A stretch of DNA of 64,000 bases from Rhodococcus sp. IEGM 1409 (GCF_030056735.1 NZ_JASHKN010000001.1:992001-1056000), one strand, 5' to 3'; positions 42,278 through 52,596 are shown, numbered from the stretch's first letter. Notes: a model not told the origin generated them from the letters alone. Translations and numbers: made by a program.

Positions 42278-42908
42278 CTACACGCCGGCAGCCGCAAGCA
42301 GTTCCCGCGATACCTGGGCAGTCAGGCTGACGAACTCGGCCTCTGTTGCACAGTCGCTGAGGAAGCCGTTCCGCAGAGCCTCGTCGCTCGACATGACCCC
42401 CGCCCGAGCGACCAACGACATCAGACGCGTTGCTGCCGATCCTGTCCGCCAGCAACGCCACGGAATGGATCGACAACGAGTTTCCGAGCGTGCGCGCGAT
42501 CGGAAGGCAGAAGCGGGACCCGTGCGTCGCGATCCGCACATCGCACGCCGCCGACAGCAGCAGCCCGGCGCCCGCGCACACACCGTCGATGACCGCCAGC
42601 GTGGGAACCCGAATTTTCTCGAGTTCGGTCAGCACCCCGACGAACCGACTTTCGTAATCGAGTCCGTCGTGAAAGCTCGAGAAAGTCTGAAAGTGGCGTA
42701 TGTCGGAACCCGCCGAGAACGCCTCTCCCCCAGCTCCGCGGAGGGTGAGCAACCGGATCTTGCGGTCGGAGTCGGCGCGCCGGCAGGCTCCGGCAATGGC
42801 GTCGTATATCTGAGGAGTCAGTGCGTTGTGCTTTTCCGGCCGGTTGAACACGACGTCAAGATTCTCGCCATGACGGATGATCGAGATGTCTTCGTGCGTT
42901 TCAGTCAT
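42278..42908 (-). pseudogene. Enoyl-CoA hydratase/isomerase, frameshifted and 3'-truncated
   Basis: From ATG 42908 the frame gives a normal crotonase start (NRPEKHNALT, then FSAGSDIRHF and GVCAGAGLLLSAACDVRI) to about LLADRIGS near 42440. The family continues in another frame: TRLMSLVARAGVMSSDEALRNGF to a stop at 42278. Thus one frameshift lies near 42430-42445. The C-terminus stops after SRELLAAAGV, where the last helices should follow, so the 3' end is also missing, 22 bp from the SDR-MerR promoter. The product should be inactive. Confidence 0.85.
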
Positions 42909-43074
42909 GACACTCACGCTATTTCCGGTGGAGAAGAAGCGAAACACATTGCACTTGAATATCTTTGCGAATCCTCGATGCAAAGTTGCAGATAGTGTGA
43001 ACGGAGAAGCGTCGACGAGGCCAGGAGACGGTGATGCCAGAACCGAACCTCGCCGACGCAGCATCAAAGGGGCG

Positions 43075-44196
43075 TCATGCCACGACGGTGCGCTGTGGCA
43101 CGCCCGAATACTGGCTCAGCGGCCGGATCAGCGCATTCGACTGCCCCTGCTCGATGATGTGCGCCGTCCACCCGGTGATACGACTCATCACGAAGATCGG
43201 CGTAAACATCTCGACATCGAAGCCCATGAGGTAATACGCAGGGCCCGTGGGGAAATCAAGATTGGGCTTGATTCCGGTAGCACTGACCATCGTCTTCTCG
43301 AGGATTTCGTACATCTGCACCCACTTCTCGCCATCGGTGCACACAGCGACGTCGAGGAGTGCCTGCTTCATGGTCGGAACACGCGAATCGCCGTTCTTGT
43401 AGACACGGTGCCCGAAGCCCATGACCTTTTCCTTGGCGGCCAACTTCTCCGACATCCAGGCTTCCGCGCGATCGGGGTCGTCGATCTCGAGCATGTCGTG
43501 CATGACAGCTTCATTGGCGCCGCCATGCAGCGGGCCCTTGAGCGTGCCGATCGCAGCGGTCACTGCGCTGTAGATATCCGAGAGTGTCGACGTCACAACA
43601 CGCGCGGCGAACGTCGAGGCGTTGAAGGAGTGCTCCGCATACAGGATCAGCGAGACCTCGAAAGCCTTCACGATCGCCGGCTCCGGAACAGCGCCGAAGC
43701 ACATGTTCAGGAAGTTCTCGGCGAATCCCAGATCCGACTGCGGCGGGGTGGGATCCTGACCGCGGCGGCGGCGAAAATCCGCTGCCACGATGGTCGGCAG
43801 TACAGCCGTCATCCGCAGTGCCTTGGTCAGATTGGCCTTCTCCGAGTTGTCGTCCTCCGCCGGATCCTCGGCCCCGAGGTAGCTTATCGCCGTCCGGACC
43901 ACGTCCATCGGGTGGCAGTTGTCGGGCATCTTGGTCAGGAGCGAGAGCAGCGACCGATCCGCGCGACGGGCTGCACGCTCACGCAGACAGAGCAATTCGA
44001 GCTGCTCGGGTGTGGGCAATTCGCCGTACCAGAGCAGGTGCGCAACCTCTTCGAAGCTGCAGTTCGCAGCAAGGTCCTGCACTGCGTAACCGCGATACGT
44101 CAACGAATTCGTCTCGGGCACTACCTTGGAGATAGCCGTCGTGTCGACGACAACTCCGGCCAAGCCCTTGTAGATCGTCGGAATCTGTTCGGTCAT
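43075..44196 (-). CDS. prpC: 2-methylcitrate synthase
   Basis: A 373-aa citrate synthase-fold enzyme that condenses propionyl-CoA with oxaloacetate. GPLHGGANEAV (substrate His), VMGFGHRVYKNGDSRV (second His) and LDFPTGPAYYLMG (catalytic Asp) are present. It is the last gene of prpDBC; its ATG overlaps the prpB stop by 4 bp. The operon context distinguishes it from the TCA-cycle citrate synthase, though methylcitrate synthases often accept acetyl-CoA too. Confidence 0.95.
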   Translation of the reverse strand: MTEQIPTIYKGLAGVVVDTTAISKVVPETNSLTYRGYAVQDLAANCSFEEVAHLLWYGELPTPEQLELLCLRERAARRADRSLLSLLTKMPDNCHPMDVVRTAISYLGAEDPAEDDNSEKANLTKALRMTAVLPTIVAADFRRRRGQDPTPPQSDLGFAENFLNMCFGAVPEPAIVKAFEVSLILYAEHSFNASTFAARVVTSTLSDIYSAVTAAIGTLKGPLHGGANEAVMHDMLEIDDPDRAEAWMSEKLAAKEKVMGFGHRVYKNGDSRVPTMKQALLDVAVCTDGEKWVQMYEILEKTMVSATGIKPNLDFPTGPAYYLMGFDVEMFTPIFVMSRITGWTAHIIEQGQSNALIRPLSQYSGVPQRTVVA

Positions 44197-45110
44197 GCCT
44201 TACTCCCCTCCACGCTGAAATTGAAAATGCCACTGTCGAATTCGTTGTACCGTTCGTACTCGAGAATTTCGTAGAGCCGGCTGCGATGCTGCATCTCACC
44301 GAGCAGCCCCTCCTGAGTTCCCGTCTCGTGAATCTCACGCAGCCCCTTTTCGATGGCGAACATCGCCAACCGAAGGGTCGTCACGGGGTAGATGACGGCG
44401 TTGAACCCGATCTCTTCCAACGTCTTCGCCGAAATGAGATTCGATTTCCCGAACTCGGTCATGTTGGCGAGGAGCGGAGTGTCGAGGGCTGCGCGGAACT
44501 TCTCGAAGTCGGCCTCGGTGGCCAGCGCCTCCGTGAAGATCAAGTCGGCACCGGCATCCGCGTAAGCCTTCGCCCGCTCGATGGCTGCGTCGATACCGTC
44601 GATTCCGGCAGCATCTGTGCGCGCACAGATGACGAAGTTGGGGTCACGACGCGCCGACACCGCAGCACGAACACGGCGAACCATGTCTTCGGTGGGCACA
44701 ATCGCTTTGCCGTCGAGGTGCCCGCAGCGCTTGGGGTTGATCTGGTCTTCGAGGTGCAGACCGGCAATTCCGTCGTCCTCGAAGATCGTCACCGTGCGGG
44801 CAGCGCTCATGGGTTCACCGAAACCGGTGTCGGCGTCGATGAGCGTCGGAAGGTCGGTGACGCGCGCGATCTGCTTACTGTGGCCGGCTACCTCGGTCAA
44901 CGTTGTCAACCCGATATCGGGAAGCGCCAGTCCGGCGGAATACGCACCACCGGAAACGTAGACACCTTCGAACCCGATTTCCTGAATCAGCTTGGCTGTC
45001 AGCGGATTGACGGCACCTGGCAAGCGCTGAATCTTGCCGGAGGTCAACCCGGCGCGGAAAGCGACGCGCTTGTCGGCCGCGGACGTCGATGCTGCGATGA
45101 GACCCGTCAT
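44193..45110 (-). CDS. prpB: 2-methylisocitrate lyase
   Basis: A 305-aa PEP mutase/isocitrate lyase superfamily enzyme that splits 2-methylisocitrate into pyruvate and succinate. It has YVSGGAYSA, DADTGFGE, HLEDQINPKRCGHLDGK with the catalytic Cys in KRCGH, and ICARTDA. ATG 45110 shares one base with the prpD stop (TGATG), and its end overlaps prpC by 4 bp, so the three genes are coupled. Confidence 0.95.
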   Translation of the reverse strand: MTGLIAASTSAADKRVAFRAGLTSGKIQRLPGAVNPLTAKLIQEIGFEGVYVSGGAYSAGLALPDIGLTTLTEVAGHSKQIARVTDLPTLIDADTGFGEPMSAARTVTIFEDDGIAGLHLEDQINPKRCGHLDGKAIVPTEDMVRRVRAAVSARRDPNFVICARTDAAGIDGIDAAIERAKAYADAGADLIFTEALATEADFEKFRAALDTPLLANMTEFGKSNLISAKTLEEIGFNAVIYPVTTLRLAMFAIEKGLREIHETGTQEGLLGEMQHRSRLYEILEYERYNEFDSGIFNFSVEGSKA

Positions 45111-46612
45111 CAGAAGAGTCCCTTGGCGACCTTGGGTGACCGAGCCAGAACGTTTTCGGAGACGGTGAAGGTCAGCTGATCGAGCTCGCCGGCCTTCAGC
45201 TGCGCTGTGCGCTGTGCGGCGTCGAGGAAGCGATCCTGTTCGCTCGGCTCGATGACGCCCTCGGCGAGGGTGCGGAACTTCGCGACGTACTGATCGCGAG
45301 CGAACGGACGTGCGCCGAGCGGATGCGCGTCGGCCACCGCAAGCTCGTCGACGATGACTTCGCCGCTCTTCAAGGTGATCTCGGCACGAGCACCGAAGGC
45401 CTTCTCGTCCGGATCCGTCGAGTGGTAACGACGTGTCCATTCGGGGTCTTCGTGCGTGGAGATCTTGTTCCACAGCTCGATCGTGTCCGGGCGCTGTGCA
45501 CGCTCGGGCGCGTAGGAGTGCTCGTGGTGCCAGGTGCCGTCCTGCAGCGCAACGGCAAAGATGTACATCACCGAGTGGTCGAGGGTTTCGCGTGATGCGG
45601 TGGGGTCGAACTTCTGCGGATCGCCGGAACCGGTACCGATGACGACGTGGGTGTGGTGGCTGGTGTGCAGGACGATCGAGGCGATCTGGTCGAGATCGCC
45701 GACACGAGAACGCATCCGGCGAGCAAGGTCGATCGGTGCCTGGCTCTGGTATTCCGCGGAGTGTTCCTTGGTGTACGAGTCGAGGATGGCGCGCTTCGCC
45801 TCACCCGAACCCGGAAGCGGAACGTGATACTCCTTGTCCGGACCACCGAGCAGCCAGGCGATGACGCCGTCTTCGCCTTCCCAGATCGGCGAAGGTGCAC
45901 CTTCACCGCGCATCGCACGGTCGACCGCCTCGACAGCAACCTTGCCGGCCAGCGCGGGCGCGTATGCCTTCCAACTGGAGATCTCGCCCTTGCGGGACTG
46001 CCGTGTCGTCGTCGTGAGGTGCAGCGCCTGACCGATTGCCTGGTAGACCGTCTCGGTGTCGAGACCGAGCAAAGTTCCGATACCGGCGGCGGCCGAAGGG
46101 CCGAGGTGTGCAACGTGGTCGATCTTGTGCTCGTGCAGGCAGATAGCCCGAACCAGGTCGATCTGAATCTCGTAGCCGGTTGCCAAACCACGAATCAGGT
46201 CTTTGCCGTCACGGCCGGTGTGCTGAGCGACGGCGAGGATCGGCGGGATGTTGTCGCCGGGGTGCGAGTACTCGGCGGCGAGGAAGGTGTCGTGGAAATC
46301 GAGTTCGCGAACCGCGACGCCGTTGGCCCAAGCAGCCCATTCAGGCGAGAACGTACCGGGGATACCGAACACGGTCGAGCCCGGCGTGTACGGATGCGAC
46401 TGTGCTTGCGCCCGGGCATTGACGACGGGACGGCGTACCAGGGAGGCGGCGGCAACCGCCGCGTTGTCGATGATCCGGTTGACGATCATGTCGTACGTGG
46501 CATCGGTGACGTCGACGGAATCCGTCGCAACTTCCGCGATCTTCCACGCGAGGTGGTCTTCCTTGGGGAACTCTTCGGCAGAACGGTGGGTGCGTACGAG
46601 ATGCGTCTTCAT
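45110..46612 (-). CDS. prpD: 2-methylcitrate dehydratase
   Basis: A 500-aa MmgE/PrpD protein that dehydrates 2-methylcitrate. Family landmarks include [31 protein letters not shown] and [18 protein letters not shown] 46612 follows GAGAAGAGGA; GTG 46627 five codons upstream lacks a site. It is the first gene of the operon, with prpR divergent. Hydration to methylisocitrate would be done by aconitase, not encoded here. Confidence 0.95.
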   Translation of the reverse strand: MKTHLVRTHRSAEEFPKEDHLAWKIAEVATDSVDVTDATYDMIVNRIIDNAAVAAASLVRRPVVNARAQAQSHPYTPGSTVFGIPGTFSPEWAAWANGVAVRELDFHDTFLAAEYSHPGDNIPPILAVAQHTGRDGKDLIRGLATGYEIQIDLVRAICLHEHKIDHVAHLGPSAAAGIGTLLGLDTETVYQAIGQALHLTTTTRQSRKGEISSWKAYAPALAGKVAVEAVDRAMRGEGAPSPIWEGEDGVIAWLLGGPDKEYHVPLPGSGEAKRAILDSYTKEHSAEYQSQAPIDLARRMRSRVGDLDQIASIVLHTSHHTHVVIGTGSGDPQKFDPTASRETLDHSVMYIFAVALQDGTWHHEHSYAPERAQRPDTIELWNKISTHEDPEWTRRYHSTDPDEKAFGARAEITLKSGEVIVDELAVADAHPLGARPFARDQYVAKFRTLAEGVIEPSEQDRFLDAAQRTAQLKAGELDQLTFTVSENVLARSPKVAKGLF

Positions 46613-46693
46613 CGATCCTCTTCTCACGTGCTTCGGTATCTATTTGCACGCTACGCAGCTCGTTCATCTCGGGATAGGCCCTCGCAGTTGCCT

Positions 46694-46736
46694 ATTTGTG
46701 CAATAACAATCCTGCAATGTTGCGAATGTTGCGAAT
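46694..46736. promoter_or_regulatory. Candidate PrpR-binding repeats in the prpD-prpR gap
   Basis: The 168-bp divergent gap has TTTGTGCAATA (46695-46705) and a tandem 9-bp repeat AATGTTGCG (46716-46724 and 46725-46733) followed by AAT. TTG-N2-CAA and TTGCG elements resemble the TTTGCAAA-type sites reported for mycobacterial PrpR. Coordinated control of both transcripts is likely. Confidence 0.55.
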
Positions 46737-46780
46737 GGCTTCTCGGTAGGGTGAACGCGATCGGCACCGAGGAGAATTCG

Positions 46781-48202
46781 ATGAAGAAGATGTACGCGGG
46801 AGCGCGGCTGCGACGACTGAGAGAAGAACGAAACCTTTCACAGTCTGCACTGGCGAAGGCACTCGAACTCTCCCCCAGTTATGTCAATCAACTCGAGAAC
46901 GATCAACGACCGCTGACGGTCCCCGTCCTCCTCAAGCTCAACGCCGAGTTCGATCTCGACGTGCAATTCTTCGCTTCCGATTCCGACGCACGCCTGGTTG
47001 CGGACGTTCATCACGCCCTGGCCGAAACCTCGGAATCCGGGGACGTATCGCTGGCGGAGGTGGACGAATTGGTGGCCCGAATGCCGGCGGTCGGACGCAC
47101 CCTCGTGATGTTGCACCGCCGCCTTCACGCCGCAACAGAGCAGTTGGACCAGTTCTCGACACAGTTGTCCGGCGAGACAGCATCTGATGTGTCGCTGGTG
47201 CCCATGCCTTACGAGGAAGTTCGGGACTTCTTCTACGACCGAAAGAATCACATCGCCGTACTCGACGACGCTGCTGAGCGGATGTTCGTGGACAACGGAT
47301 TGTCCGTGGGCGCAGTAGATCTGCAACTGGCGCGACTGCTTCGCGATCAGCACGGCGTCACCGTGACAATCCGCACGGACGAACCAGACAAGCTCGGCCC
47401 CAAGCGCTTCTACGATCCGGACAAGTCGATCCTCACCCTTGCGCGGCGTCTGTCAGCAGGTCAACGCGCGTTCCAGATCGCGATGCAGTTGGCCTTCTTC
47501 ACACAGGCCGACGTGATCGATTCCCTTGTCGCCGAAGATGAATCGTTGAGCACCGAGTCCGCAGCACTGGCCCGCATCGGACTCGCACACTACTTCGCCG
47601 GCGCGCTGCTACTCCCGTACACCCAATTCCTGGAATCCGCCGAGACCCTGCGATACGACATCGATCTACTAAGCCTCAAATTCGAGGTCGGCTTCGAAAC
47701 CGTCTGTCACCGGTTGTCCACTCTCCAGCGTCACGGCCAACGCGGCATTCCCTTTTTCTTCGTCCGAACCGATCGCGCCGGAAACATCTCGAAGCGTCAG
47801 TCTGCTACCGCTTTTCACTTCTCCCGCGTTGGCGGAAGTTGCCCGCTGTGGGTCATCCATGAGGCATTCGCGAGTCCCGGACGCATCCTCACCCAGGTTG
47901 CGAAGATGCCCGACGGCCGGACATACCTCTGGGTGGCGCGCACTACCCACAGCGGCGGACTCGGATACCTCGCACCGGAGCGGAACTTCGCCGTCGGGCT
48001 CGGTTGCGACATCGGCTACGCCGATCGCATGGTCTACTCCCACGGAATCCAGACGGACGACCCCGCGACCATCGTGCCGATCGGTGCGGGTTGCAAGGTC
48101 TGCGACAGACCGGCGTGCTCTCAACGCGCCTTCCCTCAACTCGGCCGCGCGATCTCCGTCAGCGAGAACAGCAGTAGTCATCTGCCGTATCCGCAACAAT
48201 AG
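46781..48202 (+). CDS. prpR: Short-chain fatty acyl-CoA-responsive regulator PrpR (XRE/IrrE-like)
   Basis: A 473-aa regulator. Residues ~5-60 are an XRE helix-turn-helix (LRRLREERNLSQSALAKALELSPSYVNQLE); the middle is an IrrE/M78-like domain in which the HExxH protease motif is lost (FQIAMQLAF); the C-terminal domain has CKVCDRPACSQRAFP, a Cys cluster consistent with the iron-sulphur site reported for M. tuberculosis PrpR. ATG 46781 follows GAGGAG. It activates or represses prpDBC in response to propionyl-CoA in relatives. The divergent position supports this. Confidence 0.94.
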   Translation: MKKMYAGARLRRLREERNLSQSALAKALELSPSYVNQLENDQRPLTVPVLLKLNAEFDLDVQFFASDSDARLVADVHHALAETSESGDVSLAEVDELVARMPAVGRTLVMLHRRLHAATEQLDQFSTQLSGETASDVSLVPMPYEEVRDFFYDRKNHIAVLDDAAERMFVDNGLSVGAVDLQLARLLRDQHGVTVTIRTDEPDKLGPKRFYDPDKSILTLARRLSAGQRAFQIAMQLAFFTQADVIDSLVAEDESLSTESAALARIGLAHYFAGALLLPYTQFLESAETLRYDIDLLSLKFEVGFETVCHRLSTLQRHGQRGIPFFFVRTDRAGNISKRQSATAFHFSRVGGSCPLWVIHEAFASPGRILTQVAKMPDGRTYLWVARTTHSGGLGYLAPERNFAVGLGCDIGYADRMVYSHGIQTDDPATIVPIGAGCKVCDRPACSQRAFPQLGRAISVSENSSSHLPYPQQ

Positions 48203-48269
48203 GGCGCAAACAATAGGGCGCACCGAATCCACCTGCAGTTTCCCGGAGCTACGACGCTCTTCTGCTTCC

Positions 48270-49265
48270 ATGGAGGTCATGCAACCCGATACCGTGACCC
48301 CGCGCCGGCGTGTTCTTCGCCGCCTTACTGCCGTGGTTGGTGTTGCCGGAATCGTCACTGGTCTGGGCGCGTTGGCCGCGACCATGCTCGACGTCGATCA
48401 CAACATCGTGATCGTTCTGGCGTCCGTGGCGCCTCCGTTGATTATCGCGCCGCTCATCGGCGCCGTCGTCTCGGGTATCGGGCGTCAGTGGATCGTGTGC
48501 GCCGCATCCCTGATCATCCTTGCACTGTTCGGATGGTCCGTGAGCCCGCTGTACATCGGTGGAAGTGGGGAATCGACGTCCGCGGCCGGCCCGTCGATTC
48601 GAATCATGCAGGCCAACTTGATGGTCGGTACAGCGGATCCGGAGTCGCTTGTGGCGACGGTTCGCGAACGCAACGTCGATGTGGTGACCGTCCAAGAGTT
48701 GACATACCAGGAAGCCGAATCTCTGAAAGCCGCGGGACTGGAAGAGGTTCTGAGCCACCAATTCCTGGTCCCGTACACCGACGGCGGTGGCGGAGCCGGA
48801 ATCTACAGTCGCTTTCCGCTCTCCAATCCGCTTAGCCTCGACGGATTCTCACCTGAAACACTCTCCGCGGAGCTGAACGTCGGCTTGTCTCAACCAGTCA
48901 CGCTTTTCGCAGTACATCCGGCACCGGCCTACATCTCACCGGCCTCGGTGTGGGCGGCCGAGCAGCGAAGGCTCGGGTCCTACATGGACAAAGTCGCCGG
49001 GCGGGACAACGTGATAGTGAGCGGAGACTTCAACGCGTCATACTCGAACAAGCAGTTCCGGAATCTCCTCACGAACGGATACACCAGTGCCGCCGACCAA
49101 TTGGGTTCCGGCCTGATCCCGACCTACCCGACCGACAAATGGTTTCCGGCTGTGGTTGGTATCGACCACATCATCACGAAAGGCGCCGTGGTGACTTCCC
49201 TCGAACGGATCAAGATCGAGGGATCCGATCACCACGGCCTGATTGCCGACATCACGTTGTCTTGA
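48270..49265 (+). CDS. Membrane-anchored endonuclease/exonuclease/phosphatase family protein
   Basis: A 331-aa protein. Three hydrophobic segments occupy residues ~20-105, then an EEP domain faces outward, with MQANLMVG, TVQELTY (catalytic Glu), VSGDFNA, GIDHIITK and GSDHHGLI. This is the exported phosphodiesterase/sphingomyelinase-like group. Start is uncertain: ATG 48270 has no ribosome site and ATG 48279 has GGAGGT only 2 bp away. It ends 20 bp before a perfect terminator. The substrate is unknown. Confidence 0.85.
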   Translation: MEVMQPDTVTPRRRVLRRLTAVVGVAGIVTGLGALAATMLDVDHNIVIVLASVAPPLIIAPLIGAVVSGIGRQWIVCAASLIILALFGWSVSPLYIGGSGESTSAAGPSIRIMQANLMVGTADPESLVATVRERNVDVVTVQELTYQEAESLKAAGLEEVLSHQFLVPYTDGGGGAGIYSRFPLSNPLSLDGFSPETLSAELNVGLSQPVTLFAVHPAPAYISPASVWAAEQRRLGSYMDKVAGRDNVIVSGDFNASYSNKQFRNLLTNGYTSAADQLGSGLIPTYPTDKWFPAVVGIDHIITKGAVVTSLERIKIEGSDHHGLIADITLS

Positions 49266-49285
49266 GTAAATACTGGATTGAGCAG

Positions 49286-49313
49286 GCACCGGGGCATGGT
49301 TATGCCCCGGTGC
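49286..49313. terminator. Bidirectional terminator hairpin
   Basis: Perfect 12-bp arms GCACCGGGGCAT (49286-49297) and ATGCCCCGGTGC (49302-49313) with a GGTT loop lie between convergent genes ending at 49265 and 49336. No long U-tract is present on either side. Confidence 0.85.
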
Positions 49314-49335
49314 TCGAGTCTTCAGTTGTGGAGGT

Positions 49336-50574
49336 TCAAGCCGCTGTCGGTGGTCTGTTCCCGCCGATCGGATGCTGGTGCGGGTCGATCGACATCGGCG
49401 GATAGAACACCGTCCTCCGATCCGGGCCGATCTCCACCCGCCACTGCGTGTGATGCAGCGTCCGATGATGATGACCACACAACAAGATCAGGTTGTCGAG
49501 ATCCGTTGGACCACCATCACTCCAGTGAACAACATGATGAGCATCGCACCACCCCGATGGTGTCCCGCACCCCGGAAACGCACACCCACCATCGCGGACG
49601 GCCAACGCCCGCCGCTGCGGAACCGTCGCCGTTCGCACTTCCTTACCGCACTCGAGCGGAACACCATTCTCATCCAACAAAATCCGAGTGACCGTGCAGT
49701 CGCAGGCCAACATCCGGGCAGTATCGATGCTGATCGGACCCACCCAATCCGCCCACGCACACCCGAGTTCCTCGGTCGACGGCAATAGATCTTTCAAAGC
49801 CTGCAGGTCCGTCATGTCCTTCGCCGACGCGGTCACAGTGATGTGCGGTTTCACCCCGCTCTCGATCGGACCCAACCCCGCCCGCTCCTACCGCCGCAAC
49901 AACTCACAGAACCCGTCCGCCCGCCGTAGCGCCGGAGTACGAGCGTCCTTCACGCCGTCTTTCTCCGGCGTCGGCGCTGACAGGCTTGACAGCAACGTGA
50001 TCAACCGGGCACCGTTGACCGCATCCAGATCGCCCTTTACGGTGACCCTGCCGTACAAGCCCTTCGACGCGTAGAACTCGTTACGTTCGGAATCCTCACC
50101 CACCGGAACCCCGTCCTCGCGCTTGCCGTACTGCTTTTCGATCCGCCGAATCGCCGCCCGCACCGCATCACAATCAGCAATGTTCTTCGACGCCAACCCC
50201 AACAGAATTCCGCGAGCCTTGTCCACATCCGCCGGGGTCATGTTCTTCGGCGGATGCTGACAAAACAACGCCACCTGCCGGGCTTTCAACGCATCAACCT
50301 CACCCCGGTGAAACGCATCCGCCACAACAGGTTCAAGCAACAGCAACCGCGCCAAACCGACCAGCAGACTGCACTCACCGATCTCCAAATTCGTCGAACC
50401 ATGCAACCACTGCGCAATCGCCCGAAAACCCTTCCCGACCACAGTCTCCCGGGAAAACATCTCCACAATCAGCAACACCATCCGCGACTGCAACTCGTGC
50501 CGGACGCGCACCAGATCCAGAACCTCACTCTCGAGATCCTCACCATCCAGCTGCCACGCTTCCCGACTGTCCAT
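49336..50574 (-). pseudogene. DUF222/13E12-type HNH endonuclease gene interrupted by an in-frame stop
   Basis: The frame from ATG 50574 encodes a DUF222 domain (DLESEVLDLVRVRHELQSR through ADGFCELLRR), then meets TAG at 49890-49888. Translation in the same frame continues ERAGLGPIES to an intact HNH domain (RDGGCAFPGCGTP, CDAHHVVHWSDGG, LILLCGHHHRTLHH) and ends at 49336. No bases need be gained or lost, so a single substitution split a 412-codon gene. A fragment from TTG 49875 might be made, but the gene is best read as a recent pseudogene. Such genes are multi-copy in mycolic-acid bacteria. Confidence 0.88.
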
Positions 50575-50688
50575 ACCGAAAGTTTAATCGAACATACTTT
50601 CGATAACCAGGGACATAACGGACAACTTCAAGAAGGTGCACGACTCGGGACCTATTGAAGTACAAACTCATTCGCGAGTGACACAGCA

Positions 50689-52596
50689 CTAGGTCGGAGT
50701 GACTATCGCAAAATTCGGATCCGGCTCGTCAAGGTACCCGGCAAGTTCTGCGAGCTTCGCCGGGTCACCGGCAACCGCGATATTGCCATTCGCGACCTCA
50801 GCACCCAAGTCCGAACCACCGAGCAGCACACCGAGCAAGTCGAGCCGACTCAAACTGAACTTTGCATTCACAGACCCAGCCTCCACAGACCCAGCGTCGA
50901 CGTCGAAATGGATCAGGACTCCGTTGCTGAGTTCCGTTCGGTGAACGATGTTTTCATCAGTGATGTTCCAATCGATGACGATGTGCGATCCCGCTGCGCG
51001 CACTCCGTCCACGCGCAGCGATACTGCATCGAAGACTTGACTCACCGACAGCGCCGCGGTGATGTCGGGCGCCGCGGCAACCGTGGGCGTTCCCACTGAG
51101 CCGTTGCGCAGTTCGTATGCACCGGTGAGGTAGAAGTTCCGCCATGTGCCGTTCTCGGCGCCGTACCCGAGTTGCTCGAAGGTATCGGCCTGCAGGTTCT
51201 TGGCTTCAACGTTGTCCGGTTCGGCGAAGACTACGTAGTTCACCACCTGCGCAACCCAGCGAAAGTCGCCGTGCACGTAAGATTCCCGAGCCTTCCGTAG
51301 CACTTCTGCTGATCCGCCCATGAACTCCACGTGACGCTTGGCGGATTCGACGGGTGGATGCTCCCACAGATGCGCAGGGTTACCGTCGAACCAGCCCATG
51401 TAGCGCTGGTAGATGGCCTTGACGTTGTGACTGACGGAACCGTAGTACCCGTGCGTGTGCCACGCCTGCTCCAATGCAGCTGGCAGTTCGATCGATTCGG
51501 CGATCTCGAGACCGGTCCACCCCTGGTTGATTCGACGAAGTGTCTGATCGTGGAGGTACCCGTAGAGGTCGCGCTGCAACGACAGGAACTCGGTGAGCCG
51601 CTCGGTCCCCCACGTCGGCCAGTGGTGGGACGCAAACAGAACGTCGGAACGCGAGCCGTAGCGATTGATCGATTCCGTCAGGTACGCAGACCAGACGTGA
51701 GGATCTCGCACCAGAGCTCCGCGAAGCGTGAGCAGGTTGTGCAGAGTATGAGTTGCGTTCTCTGCCATACACAGTGCGCGCAACTGCGGGAAATAGAAGT
51801 TCATCTCGGACGGCGCCTCGGTACCGGGCGTCATCTGAAACTCGATCCGAACGCCGTCGATCGTCTCCGTATGACCCGTCTCCGAGATCGACACCGTCGG
51901 CGAAATGAGTGTCGGCGTGCCGGTGGAGGTGGTCTGCCCCAACCCTGCTCCGACGGCACCGCGAGGACCTCGGGGTAATGCCGCCCCGTACATGTATGCC
52001 GCGCGTCGAGCCATTGCCGTTCCCGCATAGACGTTTTCCTCGACTGCATGCTCGACGAGGCCAGTGGGGGCTACGATCACGCATCGCCCGGCAGCGACGT
52101 CGTCGTCGGTAGTCACCCCTTTGACCCCGCCGAAGTGGTCGATGTGTGAATGCGTGTAGATCACCGCGACGACTGGTCGATCACCACGGTGCTCCCGGTA
52201 CAACGCGAGCCCAGCGGCAGCGGTTTCCCGGGAGATCAATGGATCGATGACGATGATTCCGGTCTCTCCCTCGATCAACGTCATGTTCGACAGATCAAGT
52301 CCGCGAATCTGATAGATCGAATCCGTCACCGCAAAAAGTCCCTGCTTGGCGACCAATCTCGACTGACGCCACAAGCTCGGATTGACCGTTGGAGGGCACT
52401 CCTCATCAAGGAAAGCGTAGGAATCGTTGTTCCACAAGACTTTTCCGTCTAAATCGGTTACCACTCCCGGATCGAGCTCGGCGACGAAACCCCGCTTCAC
52501 ATCGGTGAAATCGGCGTTGTCGGAGAACGGCAAAATCTCGGCGACCCGGGAGTTCGACGCTTCGATTGCGGCCGATGCGGCGCGGGGGTCGATCAT
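50689..52596 (-). CDS. Alkyl sulfatase, metallo-beta-lactamase fold (SdsA1-like)
   Basis: A 635-aa enzyme. The beta-lactamase-fold domain has THSHIDHFGG near residue 170 and further ligands AENATHTLHN and ASHHWPTWG; a dimerisation domain follows and an SCP2-like C-terminal domain of ~120 residues ends it, as in Pseudomonas SdsA1. It has no obvious signal peptide, so cytoplasmic. It hydrolyses primary alkyl sulfates such as dodecyl sulfate to alcohol and sulfate. A short duplication (GSVEAGSV) lies in the C-terminal domain. No regulator or transporter is adjacent. Confidence 0.92.
   Translation of the reverse strand: MIDPRAASAAIEASNSRVAEILPFSDNADFTDVKRGFVAELDPGVVTDLDGKVLWNNDSYAFLDEECPPTVNPSLWRQSRLVAKQGLFAVTDSIYQIRGLDLSNMTLIEGETGIIVIDPLISRETAAAGLALYREHRGDRPVVAVIYTHSHIDHFGGVKGVTTDDDVAAGRCVIVAPTGLVEHAVEENVYAGTAMARRAAYMYGAALPRGPRGAVGAGLGQTTSTGTPTLISPTVSISETGHTETIDGVRIEFQMTPGTEAPSEMNFYFPQLRALCMAENATHTLHNLLTLRGALVRDPHVWSAYLTESINRYGSRSDVLFASHHWPTWGTERLTEFLSLQRDLYGYLHDQTLRRINQGWTGLEIAESIELPAALEQAWHTHGYYGSVSHNVKAIYQRYMGWFDGNPAHLWEHPPVESAKRHVEFMGGSAEVLRKARESYVHGDFRWVAQVVNYVVFAEPDNVEAKNLQADTFEQLGYGAENGTWRNFYLTGAYELRNGSVGTPTVAAAPDITAALSVSQVFDAVSLRVDGVRAAGSHIVIDWNITDENIVHRTELSNGVLIHFDVDAGSVEAGSVNAKFSLSRLDLLGVLLGGSDLGAEVANGNIAVAGDPAKLAELAGYLDEPDPNFAIVTPT

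Noticed and set aside
45647-46780. Long N-terminal extension of the PrpR reading frame back through prpD
   Set aside because: The extension is antisense to prpD; GAGGAG and the XRE domain place the start at 46781.
50880-50910. Short tandem repeat in the alkylsulfatase gene as a possible phase-variable tract
   Set aside because: The repeat unit keeps the frame and only duplicates a few residues (GSVEAGSV); no switching mechanism is indicated.
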